Source of the DNA: Planctomycetota bacterium
GTDB taxonomy: Bacteria > Planctomycetota > Phycisphaerae > Phycisphaerales > SM1A02
Assembly: GCA_003671055.1 (NCBI GenBank)
Contig: QWPV01000001.1
Coordinates: 72,582-136,581 of the forward strand
Direction: 5' to 3'
DNA length: 64,000 nucleotides
Shown: positions 26,930 through 34,398 of the stretch, piece after piece
How the letters are laid out: each line of letters opens with the position of its first letter
How positions within the stretch are numbered: position 1 is the first letter of the stretch
Position numbers and translations under genes: made by a program
Notes under the pieces: generated by a model
Databases searched by the model: none
What the model was told of the DNA's origin: nothing
The model's input: only the letters and a program-made list of their open reading frames with translations

Positions 26930-27640
26930 TTAGACGCGCGCCACCTTCGTCTTGCCTGTGCTCTCAATGATCGCGACGACTTCTTCCATCTCGGAGGCCG
27001 CATCTCCAGCAAGCCGATCGACGCGGTTGCGGAAGAAGCTGTAGAGCGAGACGCACGGAATCGCGACCACGAGACCTTGGAAAGTTGTGATGAGTGCAAT
27101 CGCGATGTTGGCGGCGAGTGCCTCGTAGTAGGTCGAATCGTGTGCTGCGCTTGACGCGACAGTTTCGAATGCGCCGATCATTCCCTGCACCGTGCCGAGC
27201 AGTCCCAACAGCGGGCCGACCGAACCAATCACGCCGATCACATCCATCGTGCGATACAGGCGCGCCGTTTGTTCGATGCCGCTCTCTTCAAGCGCGCTCT
27301 TCATCTCGAATGCGCCAAAGGGCGATGCGATGAATCGCTTTAATCCAGGCGCGAGGGTTCGCAGGAAGTAGCAGTCGTTCGCGGGCAAGAGCGAGTACTC
27401 GAGCGCCTGCTCAAGTTGACCGCGCCGAAGCAGTTCCTTCACCGCGTTGATGCGATCACGCGGCATCTGCACGGATGCGCGGATCTGCACAAAGTGCACG
27501 ACCACAAACGCAAACGCGACGATCGAGAGGAGCACGATGATGTAGCCGATCGCTCCACCGCCCGTGATGAACTTGAGTGCGGAGGTTCCGCCGCTTGGGG
27601 CTGCGGTATTCGCTGCTGCTTGCAATAGAAAATGCGTCAT
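26930..27640 (-). CDS. exbB: ExbB/TolQ/MotA-family proton channel protein
   Basis: A 236-residue inner-membrane protein with three hydrophobic helices: about 30-52 (GYIIVLLSIVAFAFVVVHFV), about 135-160 and 170-195. The family signatures VGPLLGLLGTVQGMIGAF and ALITTFQGLVVAIP keep the conserved helix-2 and helix-3 threonines of ExbB and TolQ. With ExbD it forms a pentameric proton channel that drives periplasmic work. The ATG overlaps the stop of the upstream secreted-protein gene by 4 nt. There is no tonB, tolA or pal in the window; the VWA protein two genes upstream is the likely output component. Confidence 0.92.
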   Translation of the reverse strand: MTHFLLQAAANTAAPSGGTSALKFITGGGAIGYIIVLLSIVAFAFVVVHFVQIRASVQMPRDRINAVKELLRRGQLEQALEYSLLPANDCYFLRTLAPGLKRFIASPFGAFEMKSALEESGIEQTARLYRTMDVIGVIGSVGPLLGLLGTVQGMIGAFETVASSAAHDSTYYEALAANIAIALITTFQGLVVAIPCVSLYSFFRNRVDRLAGDAASEMEEVVAIIESTGKTKVARV

Positions 27641-28791
27641 GGTTGTTGCTTCCTGTCAATCTCTGGTGCGGCCGCCGGCACCGCTGCGCGCTTCAAAAGT
27701 GGGTCGCCGTCAAGTGTGGCGATGATGCGTTCAATCGATTTCGCGCTTTTCGCGTCGCCGTACGCGCGACACGCTCCCGCAGCTTCAAGCAAAGCGAGTC
27801 GCCCGAGCGCGGAACTTCCTTCGGTTGCGGCAACGCTCAAGAGTTCAAGCGTTCCTTCTTCCTGTGCAGCACGATCGGGTTGTGATACGAGCGCGCGACC
27901 GATTGCCATGGATCGCCACGCGAGAAGATATGGAGGCGCATCCCCGCCGCCCACTTGCTTCGCGATGGCGAGAAATCCTTCGGACAACTTGCGTCGATCA
28001 CGCGCATCACTCGCAAGAAGAATCTCTTCGAGCGTGATGAGAAGTTTCTCGCTCGTGGATGGGCTTGCACTCGGTGCAGCATGCTGCGGCGCGCGGCGCA
28101 GGATTCTCGCGAAGCGCGGCGCCCAAATGACGCTCGTGCCACCGTCTTTCACCGCGCTCTCAAGAGCTGCAGCAACCCGCGTGGCAAGCTCGGGCGATGT
28201 GAACGGACTGATCTCGCTCGAGAACATCGTGCTCGCATCAAGCACAGGCGGAAGCGTGTTGAATGGCGTTGCATTCGCGCCGCCGCCAGCACTGCGCGCT
28301 TCGACAAGCGTCATCCATGGCTCGATTGCGGCAACATTGTCTCCGCGCGCGAGTGCGCACCGAAGCAGTCCCTCGGCAATGAGTTGACCAAGGTCTCCCT
28401 TCCGAGTGCGAAGCGCGCTCCACGTCTCACGGAACAACGGTTCCGCGAGTTCAACATCATCACGCAACAGTCGAGTGCGTGCGCGCCACACACTCTCGCC
28501 GAATTTCAACTGCGCATCGATGTTTCCTGGCGCGGTCGTTCCGCTCACCGTTCGCACTTCATCCCAACGCGCGAACTGATCGACTCCATCCGCGCCCTTG
28601 ATGCGCAATCCAGACTCTTCAACAATCGCCGCTGCGCCATCAAGCGCGGGCAACCCGCCTCGACGTTCGACATGCACCTCAGCAAGCGCGACTTGTGCAA
28701 TGCTGCCGAGTGTCGCAGCGACGCTGAGCACGAGTGTTCGTAGTGAAGATGAACGGGGAATTCGCATGAGCAGAGAGCGTGACGAAGACAT
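27637..28791 (-). CDS. Secreted protein between the VWA and exbB genes
   Basis: About 384 residues, with a signal peptide (TLVLSVAATLGSIAQVALA). A small beta-rich N-terminal part follows (VHVERRGGLPALDGAAAIVEE), then helical repeats through to the C-terminus, ending in an Ala/Pro tail. The family is not recognised. The start at 28791 lies three bases after the VWA stop. An alternative ATG at 28765-28767 (MRIPRSS) gives a more typical signal peptide and cannot be ruled out. Its stop overlaps exbB by 4 nt. It is presumably a periplasmic partner of the ExbB/ExbD complex, by context only. Confidence 0.7.
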   Translation of the reverse strand: MSSSRSLLMRIPRSSSLRTLVLSVAATLGSIAQVALAEVHVERRGGLPALDGAAAIVEESGLRIKGADGVDQFARWDEVRTVSGTTAPGNIDAQLKFGESVWRARTRLLRDDVELAEPLFRETWSALRTRKGDLGQLIAEGLLRCALARGDNVAAIEPWMTLVEARSAGGGANATPFNTLPPVLDASTMFSSEISPFTSPELATRVAAALESAVKDGGTSVIWAPRFARILRRAPQHAAPSASPSTSEKLLITLEEILLASDARDRRKLSEGFLAIAKQVGGGDAPPYLLAWRSMAIGRALVSQPDRAAQEEGTLELLSVAATEGSSALGRLALLEAAGACRAYGDAKSAKSIERIIATLDGDPLLKRAAVPAAAPEIDRKQQP

Positions 28792-28794
28792 CAA

Positions 28795-29820
28795 TCAGGG
28801 CGACGCTGGAATGGTGATACGAACTCCGCCAGTGACGGGCACGAATCGAAAGACGCCTTCGTTTTCACGCGCGATCTGTTCGAGCGCCAACCGACCAACA
28901 TCCGAGCCAAAGCAAATCGTGTTGATGATCGACGCGCGCCGCTGCTTATGATTGAGGCGAGTGATTTCATCCGGCGCGCCAGGTGGAATCTCACCATCCG
29001 TCAGGAAAAACACGACATCCGCGGATGCCGAAAGCTCAGCAAGTCGCTCGAACGAGGTCATCGGATACGTGCCACCGCCCGCGGCTTGCTCTTCAATCCA
29101 ACGCTTGAGTCGAAGCACATTGCCTCGCGTCGCGCGCGTCCATGTCTCTTGCCAATCAGGCACCCGCTTGTCATCGGAGAAAAGAATGACGTAGAAACTT
29201 GCGAAGTCCGGGAGCGCCGCGACGGAACGCTTCAACTCGTTCAGCGCAACGACGAAGCGATCGTCGGCCTGCATCGAACCTGAAACATCGACGATAAATG
29301 CGAATCGCGCGCCGCGACCGCCAACGCCAAAGAAACTTGTTCCACCGCCGCCGCGACCACTTCCAATGCCGATGCCTTGACCAGGTCCGCCAGTACCAAC
29401 GATGCCGCCGGGACCTGGCGCCTCAAGCATCCCAAAACTATTCTGTGTCGGGTCACTGCTCGCGAGATCCGCACTCAGCGCAGGAATCTCATCCGGGTCC
29501 GGCATAATTTCGCCCGCTGCGAGCGGCGAAGGATCCGGAAGTTCAACGTCCTCCGTCGGCTGCACGGGCTCTTGCGCTTCGGCGAGATTGAATTCAACGG
29601 GCTCGGAATATCGCGCTTCAACCGCAGGTTCGCGATACCACCACAGCGAGAGCATCATCATGATGTGCACAACAATCGATACCGCGAATGCGAAGAGAAG
29701 CAGGTGCACCCAGTACTCACGCGCATATCGCTTCCGCTCTCCTTGAAGGGTCACGACGCGAACAGCCTTGCCTCTCCTCAGGGGCGTCGGTGGCGGAGTT
29801 GGGCTTGCGGGAAGTTGCAT
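28795..29820 (-). CDS. TonB-like transmembrane protein with a VWA domain
   Basis: A 341-residue protein from ATG 29818-29820. It has a basic cytoplasmic N-terminus (1-36) and one transmembrane helix (about 37-62). An acidic Pro-rich spacer (64-120) and a Gly-rich stretch (136-170) follow, then a VWA domain (170-341). The helix contains S48-x3-H52 (SIVVH) with Leu59, matching the Ser/His/Leu spacing of TonB's transmembrane motif. The VWA MIDAS is intact: DVSGS at 178-182, Thr251 and Asp275 in LTDGEI. It heads the ExbB/ExbD operon. I infer a force transducer energised by ExbB/ExbD whose periplasmic end is a metal-dependent adhesion domain. An earlier in-frame start at 29883 is less likely. Confidence 0.85.
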   Translation of the reverse strand: MQLPASPTPPPTPLRRGKAVRVVTLQGERKRYAREYWVHLLLFAFAVSIVVHIMMMLSLWWYREPAVEARYSEPVEFNLAEAQEPVQPTEDVELPDPSPLAAGEIMPDPDEIPALSADLASSDPTQNSFGMLEAPGPGGIVGTGGPGQGIGIGSGRGGGGTSFFGVGGRGARFAFIVDVSGSMQADDRFVVALNELKRSVAALPDFASFYVILFSDDKRVPDWQETWTRATRGNVLRLKRWIEEQAAGGGTYPMTSFERLAELSASADVVFFLTDGEIPPGAPDEITRLNHKQRRASIINTICFGSDVGRLALEQIARENEGVFRFVPVTGGVRITIPASP

Positions 29821-29915
29821 GAAATCCCTGCGCGGCTGGGCGGGTCGTGAGCGGTTAGGGGCCCCGAGTCGGCGAGCCCACATGTTCTTACGAGATCCCT
29901 CTCAAAGTGCACGCC

Positions 29916-29927
29916 TGCATCGATGCA
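29916..29927. promoter_or_regulatory. Palindrome between divergent VWA operon and pyrH
   Basis: TGCATCGATGCA is a perfect 12-bp palindrome in the 201-bp divergent region between the VWA gene start (29820) and pyrH (30022). It may be an operator or only a chance palindrome. No clear -35/-10 pair is seen in this region. Confidence 0.25.
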
Positions 29928-30021
29928 AATGAGCGAGATTTCGCGGAGAATGTACTTCAGCCGCGCACCAAGCGCTGCGTCCATCTTCCCTCGCTCTTCT
30001 GAGAGTTCCCGAGATCCCGCC

Positions 30022-30747
30022 ATGCCGATGAGCCGCCCCAACAATCGCATCCTTCTCAAGATCTCTGGTGAGAGTTTGGCGCAGCCGGGGCAACTCGGTA
30101 TTAGCACGGAAGAGTTGAAAGTCATCGCGGGAGAAATCGTCTCGGCGGCAGACCTCGGTGGCGAGATTGCAGTCGTCGTCGGGGGCGGCAACATCGTTCG
30201 CGGCGCTCGACTAGCTGCAGGTGGAACGATTCATCAATCCACCGCGGATTACATGGGCATGCTCGCGACCGTCATGAACGGAATGGCGCTAAAGGAAGTC
30301 ATCGAAGGGCTCGGGCGACCAGCCCGCATCATGAGCGCGATCAATGTCCCCGCTGTTGCCGAGCCGTTCATTCGCGCGCGCGCGGTTCGGCATCTTGAGA
30401 AGGGACGCGTCGTCGTCCTTGTTGCAGGAACTGGGAACCCCTTCTTCACCACCGATACCTGCGCTTCACTTCGCGCCATCGAACTCAACGCGAGCATGCT
30501 GCTCAAAGCGACCAAGGTTGACGGCATCTACACCGCTGATCCGCACAAGGATCCCTCCGCGAAGCGCTTCGACACCCTCACTTTCGCGGAAGCGATCGAG
30601 AAGAAGCTCGGCGTCATGGATCTCACCGCGTTGACGATGTGCATGGAACACGACCTTCCTGTGTGCGTCTTCGACTACCGCGTCGCCGGCAACATCCGTC
30701 GCGTTGTGAGCGGTGAACGCATCGGAACTCTCGTCACAAAAGCCTGA
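30022..30747 (+). CDS. pyrH: Uridylate kinase
   Basis: PyrH phosphorylates UMP to UDP with ATP, in pyrimidine nucleotide synthesis. It belongs to the amino-acid-kinase fold. The 241-residue protein has the family motifs LLKISGESL, VVVGGGNIVRG, ADYMGMLATVMNG, GTGNPFFTTDTCA, LLKATKVDGIYTADP and MDLTALTMC. The start at 30022 (MPMSRPNN) or the ATG at 30028 both fit; no strong ribosome site separates them. frr follows after 57 bp, the classical pyrH-frr order. rpsB and tsf, often upstream, are not here. Confidence 0.95.
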   Translation: MPMSRPNNRILLKISGESLAQPGQLGISTEELKVIAGEIVSAADLGGEIAVVVGGGNIVRGARLAAGGTIHQSTADYMGMLATVMNGMALKEVIEGLGRPARIMSAINVPAVAEPFIRARAVRHLEKGRVVVLVAGTGNPFFTTDTCASLRAIELNASMLLKATKVDGIYTADPHKDPSAKRFDTLTFAEAIEKKLGVMDLTALTMCMEHDLPVCVFDYRVAGNIRRVVSGERIGTLVTKA

Positions 30748-30804
30748 TTTGACGGGCGCTTCGCTGAAACGGCGCACACGTAGCGCGGTATTCTTCTCGT
30801 TCCT

Positions 30805-31371
30805 ATGGACATCGACACGCTCATCCTCGAAACCGACGACCTCATGCAAAAAACTTCGGATTACCTGCAGAAGGAATTCCGAGGAATGCGTACAGGTCGC
30901 GCGACAACAGCCCTGCTTGAGTATGTGAAAGTCGAGTACTACGGCTCCCATACGGACTTGCGTGAACTCGCGATCGTCAATGTTGCCGATGCGACGCAAC
31001 TCATGGTGAAGCCGTTCGATCCTAGTTCGAAGAACGAGATCGTGAAGGCGATCGAAGCCGCGGGCGTCGGAGCGCGCGCACAAGTTGAAGGAAACGCGAT
31101 CCGCGTCAGCATCCCTGCGCCCTCTTCCGATCGACGCAAGCAACTCGTCGTGCAAGTGAAGAAGTTGGCGGAAGAATCGAAGATCGCGATTCGCAACGAG
31201 CGACGCGACTGCAACAAGGCCATCGAAGGTCTCATTGCGGACAAGAAGAATGCCATCCCCGAAGACGCCGCGAAGAAGTCCAAGGAAGAAGTTGACGAGA
31301 TGACAAAGAAGTATTGCGAGCGCATTGATGAGCTCGCAGAGAAAAAGGTGACGGAGATTGAGGAAGTCTGA
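30805..31371 (+). CDS. frr: Ribosome recycling factor
   Basis: RRF splits post-termination ribosomes together with EF-G. The 188-residue length and two-domain pattern are typical. The N-terminal EFRGMRTGRATTALLEYVKVEYYGS and the domain 2 segment ATQLMVKPFDPSSKNEIVKAIE are conserved. The C-terminal helix RRDCNKAIEGLIADKK and the following Glu/Lys-rich helix complete the three-helix bundle. It lies downstream of pyrH, probably in the same transcript. The gene after it starts 127 bp downstream with its own unidentified signals. Confidence 0.95.
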   Translation: MDIDTLILETDDLMQKTSDYLQKEFRGMRTGRATTALLEYVKVEYYGSHTDLRELAIVNVADATQLMVKPFDPSSKNEIVKAIEAAGVGARAQVEGNAIRVSIPAPSSDRRKQLVVQVKKLAEESKIAIRNERRDCNKAIEGLIADKKNAIPEDAAKKSKEEVDEMTKKYCERIDELAEKKVTEIEEV

Positions 31372-31498
31372 GTCCGCGCCATTGCCGCGCACTGATTTCT
31401 TCACTCGTTCCCCGTGATTCTTTCGCGCACGGCGTTTCCTCATCCGAGGAATGCCGCGCTCGCGCTGACCGAGTGCTCCTGTTTCGAGACACTAACGA

Positions 31499-33826
31499 AT
31501 GCCAACTGTTGAACCCCGATTCGTTCTTTCCCGCGAGTGCTTCTTTTTCGTGGCGATCGCGACCTTCGCAATTTTGCAGCCAGCACTCGCGCAAACTCCG
31601 CCGACGAGTGCTCCGAAGACCGTTGTCATCACGGAAGACAACACGATCGTGACTGAGAGTTGCATCGTGCGCCCGCTCATCGGCGTACTTCTCGATGCGG
31701 ATGGCAATGGAATCCTGCATATCCACGGCAATCCCGAAGGAAAGCCCATCGTCGTCGACTTCGATGGCGGGCTCCTTCTCGGTGGTGCGAATCGGTCAGA
31801 GCGCTTGACGGGCATCGGTATCGTCGTGACGGGAAAGAATGTGACGCTTCGTAATGGAAAAATCAAAGGGTTCAAAGTCGCGATCCAAGGCGACGGTTGC
31901 GATGGACTCGTGCTTGAAGATTTCGACACGAGCGACAACTACGCGCAACTCCTGAAATCGAAGCCATGGAAAGAAGCTGGCTCAGATTGGCTCTTCCCTC
32001 ACGAGAACGATAAAGGCGAGTGGGCGCAACAACACGGCGCGGGCGTGTCGATCTCGAACGCGAAGAACATTACGATTCGCCGCGTCAAGAATCACAACAC
32101 ACAGAATGGCATCTTGCTCGCTCGTGTGAACGGATCGAAGGTCTACGACAACGATTGCTCCTTCCTCTCCGGGTGGGGTCTCGCAATGTGGCGCAGCAGT
32201 TCCAACACGATTGCGCGAAACAGTTTCGACTTCTGCATCCGTGGCTACTCCAACGGCGTCTATTCGCGCGGGCAAGACTCTGCTGGAATTCTGCTGTTCG
32301 AACAATGCTCCAACAACATCATTGCGTTGAATAGTTGCACGCACTCCGGCGACGGCATCTTCGGATTTGCAGGGCGTGAAGCACTTGGCGAAAGCCCTTG
32401 CCCCGCTTCCACACTTGATGCAAATGGACTCAACACGTGGTACCGCGGACAAGGCTGCAATGAGAACAAGATCGTCGCGAACGACTTGTCCTTCGCCGCC
32501 GCGCACGGTTTGGAAATCACATTCAGCTTCGGCAACGAAGTGCTCAAGAATCGCTTCGAAGGCAACGGTTTCTGCGGGATTTGGGGGGGTTACTCGCGCA
32601 ACACGTACATTGCGTTGAACACTTTCGAAGGCAATGGCGGCGCAGGTCATGGCCGAGAGCGCGGCGGAATCGCGATGGAGCACGCGCAAGGCACCCGCAT
32701 CGAGGACAACGAATTCTCCCTCGAGCCACAAGGCGTCGCGTTCTGGATGGATGAGGATGCAGCGCTCGCGAAACTTCCTTGGGCCGCCGTGAATGGCGTC
32801 GAGACAAAAGACAATCGCATTCAGTCAAATCGTTTCACGAAGGAAGACCAAGCAATCGTGCTCATCGGCGCGACGAACACATTCCTCGGTCACAACACAT
32901 TCACCGAATGTGCCGCTGAGGTTGTGGAAGAGCAGACCAGCAACACGACGCAAGGTGACGCGAGCACCGCGCTATCCGCGCAGCCCACGGACGTGATCGA
33001 CCAACTGCTCGCCTCGCTGCCCGGCGAACGCGACGCAGTTGGACTCCGCGACAAGTTGCGTGGACGCGAGAACATCGTGATGCTCGATCGCGGACCTTAT
33101 CCGTGGGATCGGCCAGTGGTTGTGCGACTCAATCAATCACAGAGTCGTGCGCAGTACGGTCTGTATGGATTCCCGAAAATGGCTGGCGCTGATGTCCTCG
33201 GCCGCGGACCTCTCTTCGTCGGCGTCGCAAGAGATGACAAGGGTGCAGAGGTTGCGGCGGATCCTCCAGGCTTCGTCACTCCTTACATCATGCAGATTCG
33301 CGCGATCAATAAGGTGAAGGTGCGATACACGGATCTCCTCGCTCCGGCTGAATGGCGCACGCGCTTCTTCGCCCTTGATGCAGGGGCAGGCGCAATCAAT
33401 CCTGCGAAGGAAAATGCTGCATTTCAAGCACTTGCAGCCCAACAAGAGGCCGTGTTCGTTCTGCGTGAGTTGCTCTTCGACTACGGAAACCGGGCGCCAC
33501 AGCAGGCTATCGATGACCCCGACGTAAAGAAGCTCGCGCTTCCTGCGGATGGCTGGGGCATGATCGCGGACACCACGCTCCACTTCATCCCTGGCAAGTA
33601 CCGCATCCATGTCGAAACTCGTGATGCAGCGCGCGTCACGTTTGATGACCGCGTCGTGCTCAATCACTTTGATCGCACGAGCGACGAAGGCATCTTTGAT
33701 GACAGCTTCGCGTTCGAGTTGACCGAAGAGCGAGATATTCCAATCAAGGTCGAGCATTTCGACGCAAGCGGCGACGCCTACTTGCGTATCTACTTTGAGG
33801 CCATCGATCCGATCATCAAGGGATAG
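31499..33826 (+). CDS. Secreted right-handed beta-helix protein with PA14-like C-terminus
   Basis: A 775-residue protein with a signal peptide (VAIATFAILQPALAQ, to about residue 32). Residues 60-470 are repeated short strands with Asn ladders, such as SSNTIARNSFDF, CSNNIIALNSCTHSGDG and NKIVANDLSF. This is the parabolic-repeat/NosD style of a right-handed parallel beta-helix, a fold often found in polysaccharide lyases and surface adhesins. The C-terminal 120 residues (IADTTLHFIPGKYRIHVETRD ... AYLRIYFEAIDP) resemble a PA14-type beta domain. A carbohydrate-related role is plausible, but no catalytic residues are identifiable. It sits between frr and nrdR and probably has its own promoter. Confidence 0.8.
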   Translation: MPTVEPRFVLSRECFFFVAIATFAILQPALAQTPPTSAPKTVVITEDNTIVTESCIVRPLIGVLLDADGNGILHIHGNPEGKPIVVDFDGGLLLGGANRSERLTGIGIVVTGKNVTLRNGKIKGFKVAIQGDGCDGLVLEDFDTSDNYAQLLKSKPWKEAGSDWLFPHENDKGEWAQQHGAGVSISNAKNITIRRVKNHNTQNGILLARVNGSKVYDNDCSFLSGWGLAMWRSSSNTIARNSFDFCIRGYSNGVYSRGQDSAGILLFEQCSNNIIALNSCTHSGDGIFGFAGREALGESPCPASTLDANGLNTWYRGQGCNENKIVANDLSFAAAHGLEITFSFGNEVLKNRFEGNGFCGIWGGYSRNTYIALNTFEGNGGAGHGRERGGIAMEHAQGTRIEDNEFSLEPQGVAFWMDEDAALAKLPWAAVNGVETKDNRIQSNRFTKEDQAIVLIGATNTFLGHNTFTECAAEVVEEQTSNTTQGDASTALSAQPTDVIDQLLASLPGERDAVGLRDKLRGRENIVMLDRGPYPWDRPVVVRLNQSQSRAQYGLYGFPKMAGADVLGRGPLFVGVARDDKGAEVAADPPGFVTPYIMQIRAINKVKVRYTDLLAPAEWRTRFFALDAGAGAINPAKENAAFQALAAQQEAVFVLRELLFDYGNRAPQQAIDDPDVKKLALPADGWGMIADTTLHFIPGKYRIHVETRDAARVTFDDRVVLNHFDRTSDEGIFDDSFAFELTEERDIPIKVEHFDASGDAYLRIYFEAIDPIIKG

Positions 33827-33862
33827 TCACTCGACAATCACCTTCGCCACAGAGGACCCGCT

Positions 33863-34372
33863 ATGCAGTGTCCCGCATGCAAAGCAGACGACGACAAGGT
33901 CATTGACAGCCGCCCTTCTGATGATGGTGCTGTGGTGCGTCGACGGCGCGAGTGCAATCTCTGCGCGAAACGCTTCACAACCTACGAGCGCCTTGAACGC
34001 ACCGCGCGATTAGTGGTTGTGAAACGCGATGGCACCTGCGTGCCTTTCGAGATTGAAAACATCATGCGCGGTATCCAAGCCGCCTGCGGCAAGCGCCCTG
34101 TGCCCGAAGCGGCGAAACTGCACCTCGCGCAAGAGGTCGATGATGAGTTGCATGCAGAGTTCGATCGCGAAGTGAAGAGCGACGAGGTCGGCAAGCGCGT
34201 CGCGAAAAAGCTGCGCGCCCTCGACAAGATCGCGTATGTTCGCTTCGCAAGCGAGTACCACGGATTCCGCAACCTCGAGGAATTTGCCGAGGAAATCAGG
34301 CACTTGCTCGATGAACCGCCCGAGTTCGTCGACCAATCCCCTTTGTTCGACGACACGAGTACCACTCCCTAA
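33863..34372 (+). CDS. nrdR: Transcriptional repressor NrdR
   Basis: NrdR represses ribonucleotide reductase genes in response to ATP/dATP. The 169-residue protein has an N-terminal zinc ribbon (CPAC at residues 3-6, CNLC at 32-35). The basic segment VVRRRRECNLCAKRFTTYER follows, then an ATP-cone (VVKRDGTCVPFEIENIMRGI) through EVGKRVAKKLRALDKIAYVRFASEY. All four zinc cysteines are kept. AGAGG lies 7 nt upstream of the ATG. No nrd genes and no NrdR box pair are seen in the window, so it acts elsewhere. It lies 26 bp upstream of thrS. Confidence 0.95.
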   Translation: MQCPACKADDDKVIDSRPSDDGAVVRRRRECNLCAKRFTTYERLERTARLVVVKRDGTCVPFEIENIMRGIQAACGKRPVPEAAKLHLAQEVDDELHAEFDREVKSDEVGKRVAKKLRALDKIAYVRFASEYHGFRNLEEFAEEIRHLLDEPPEFVDQSPLFDDTSTTP

Positions 34373-34398
34373 TCGACGCCTATACACTTGCGCCCCTC

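Noticed and set aside
33827-33862. NrdR box pair near nrdR
   Set aside because: I looked for paired AT-rich palindromes in the neighbourhood and found none convincing.
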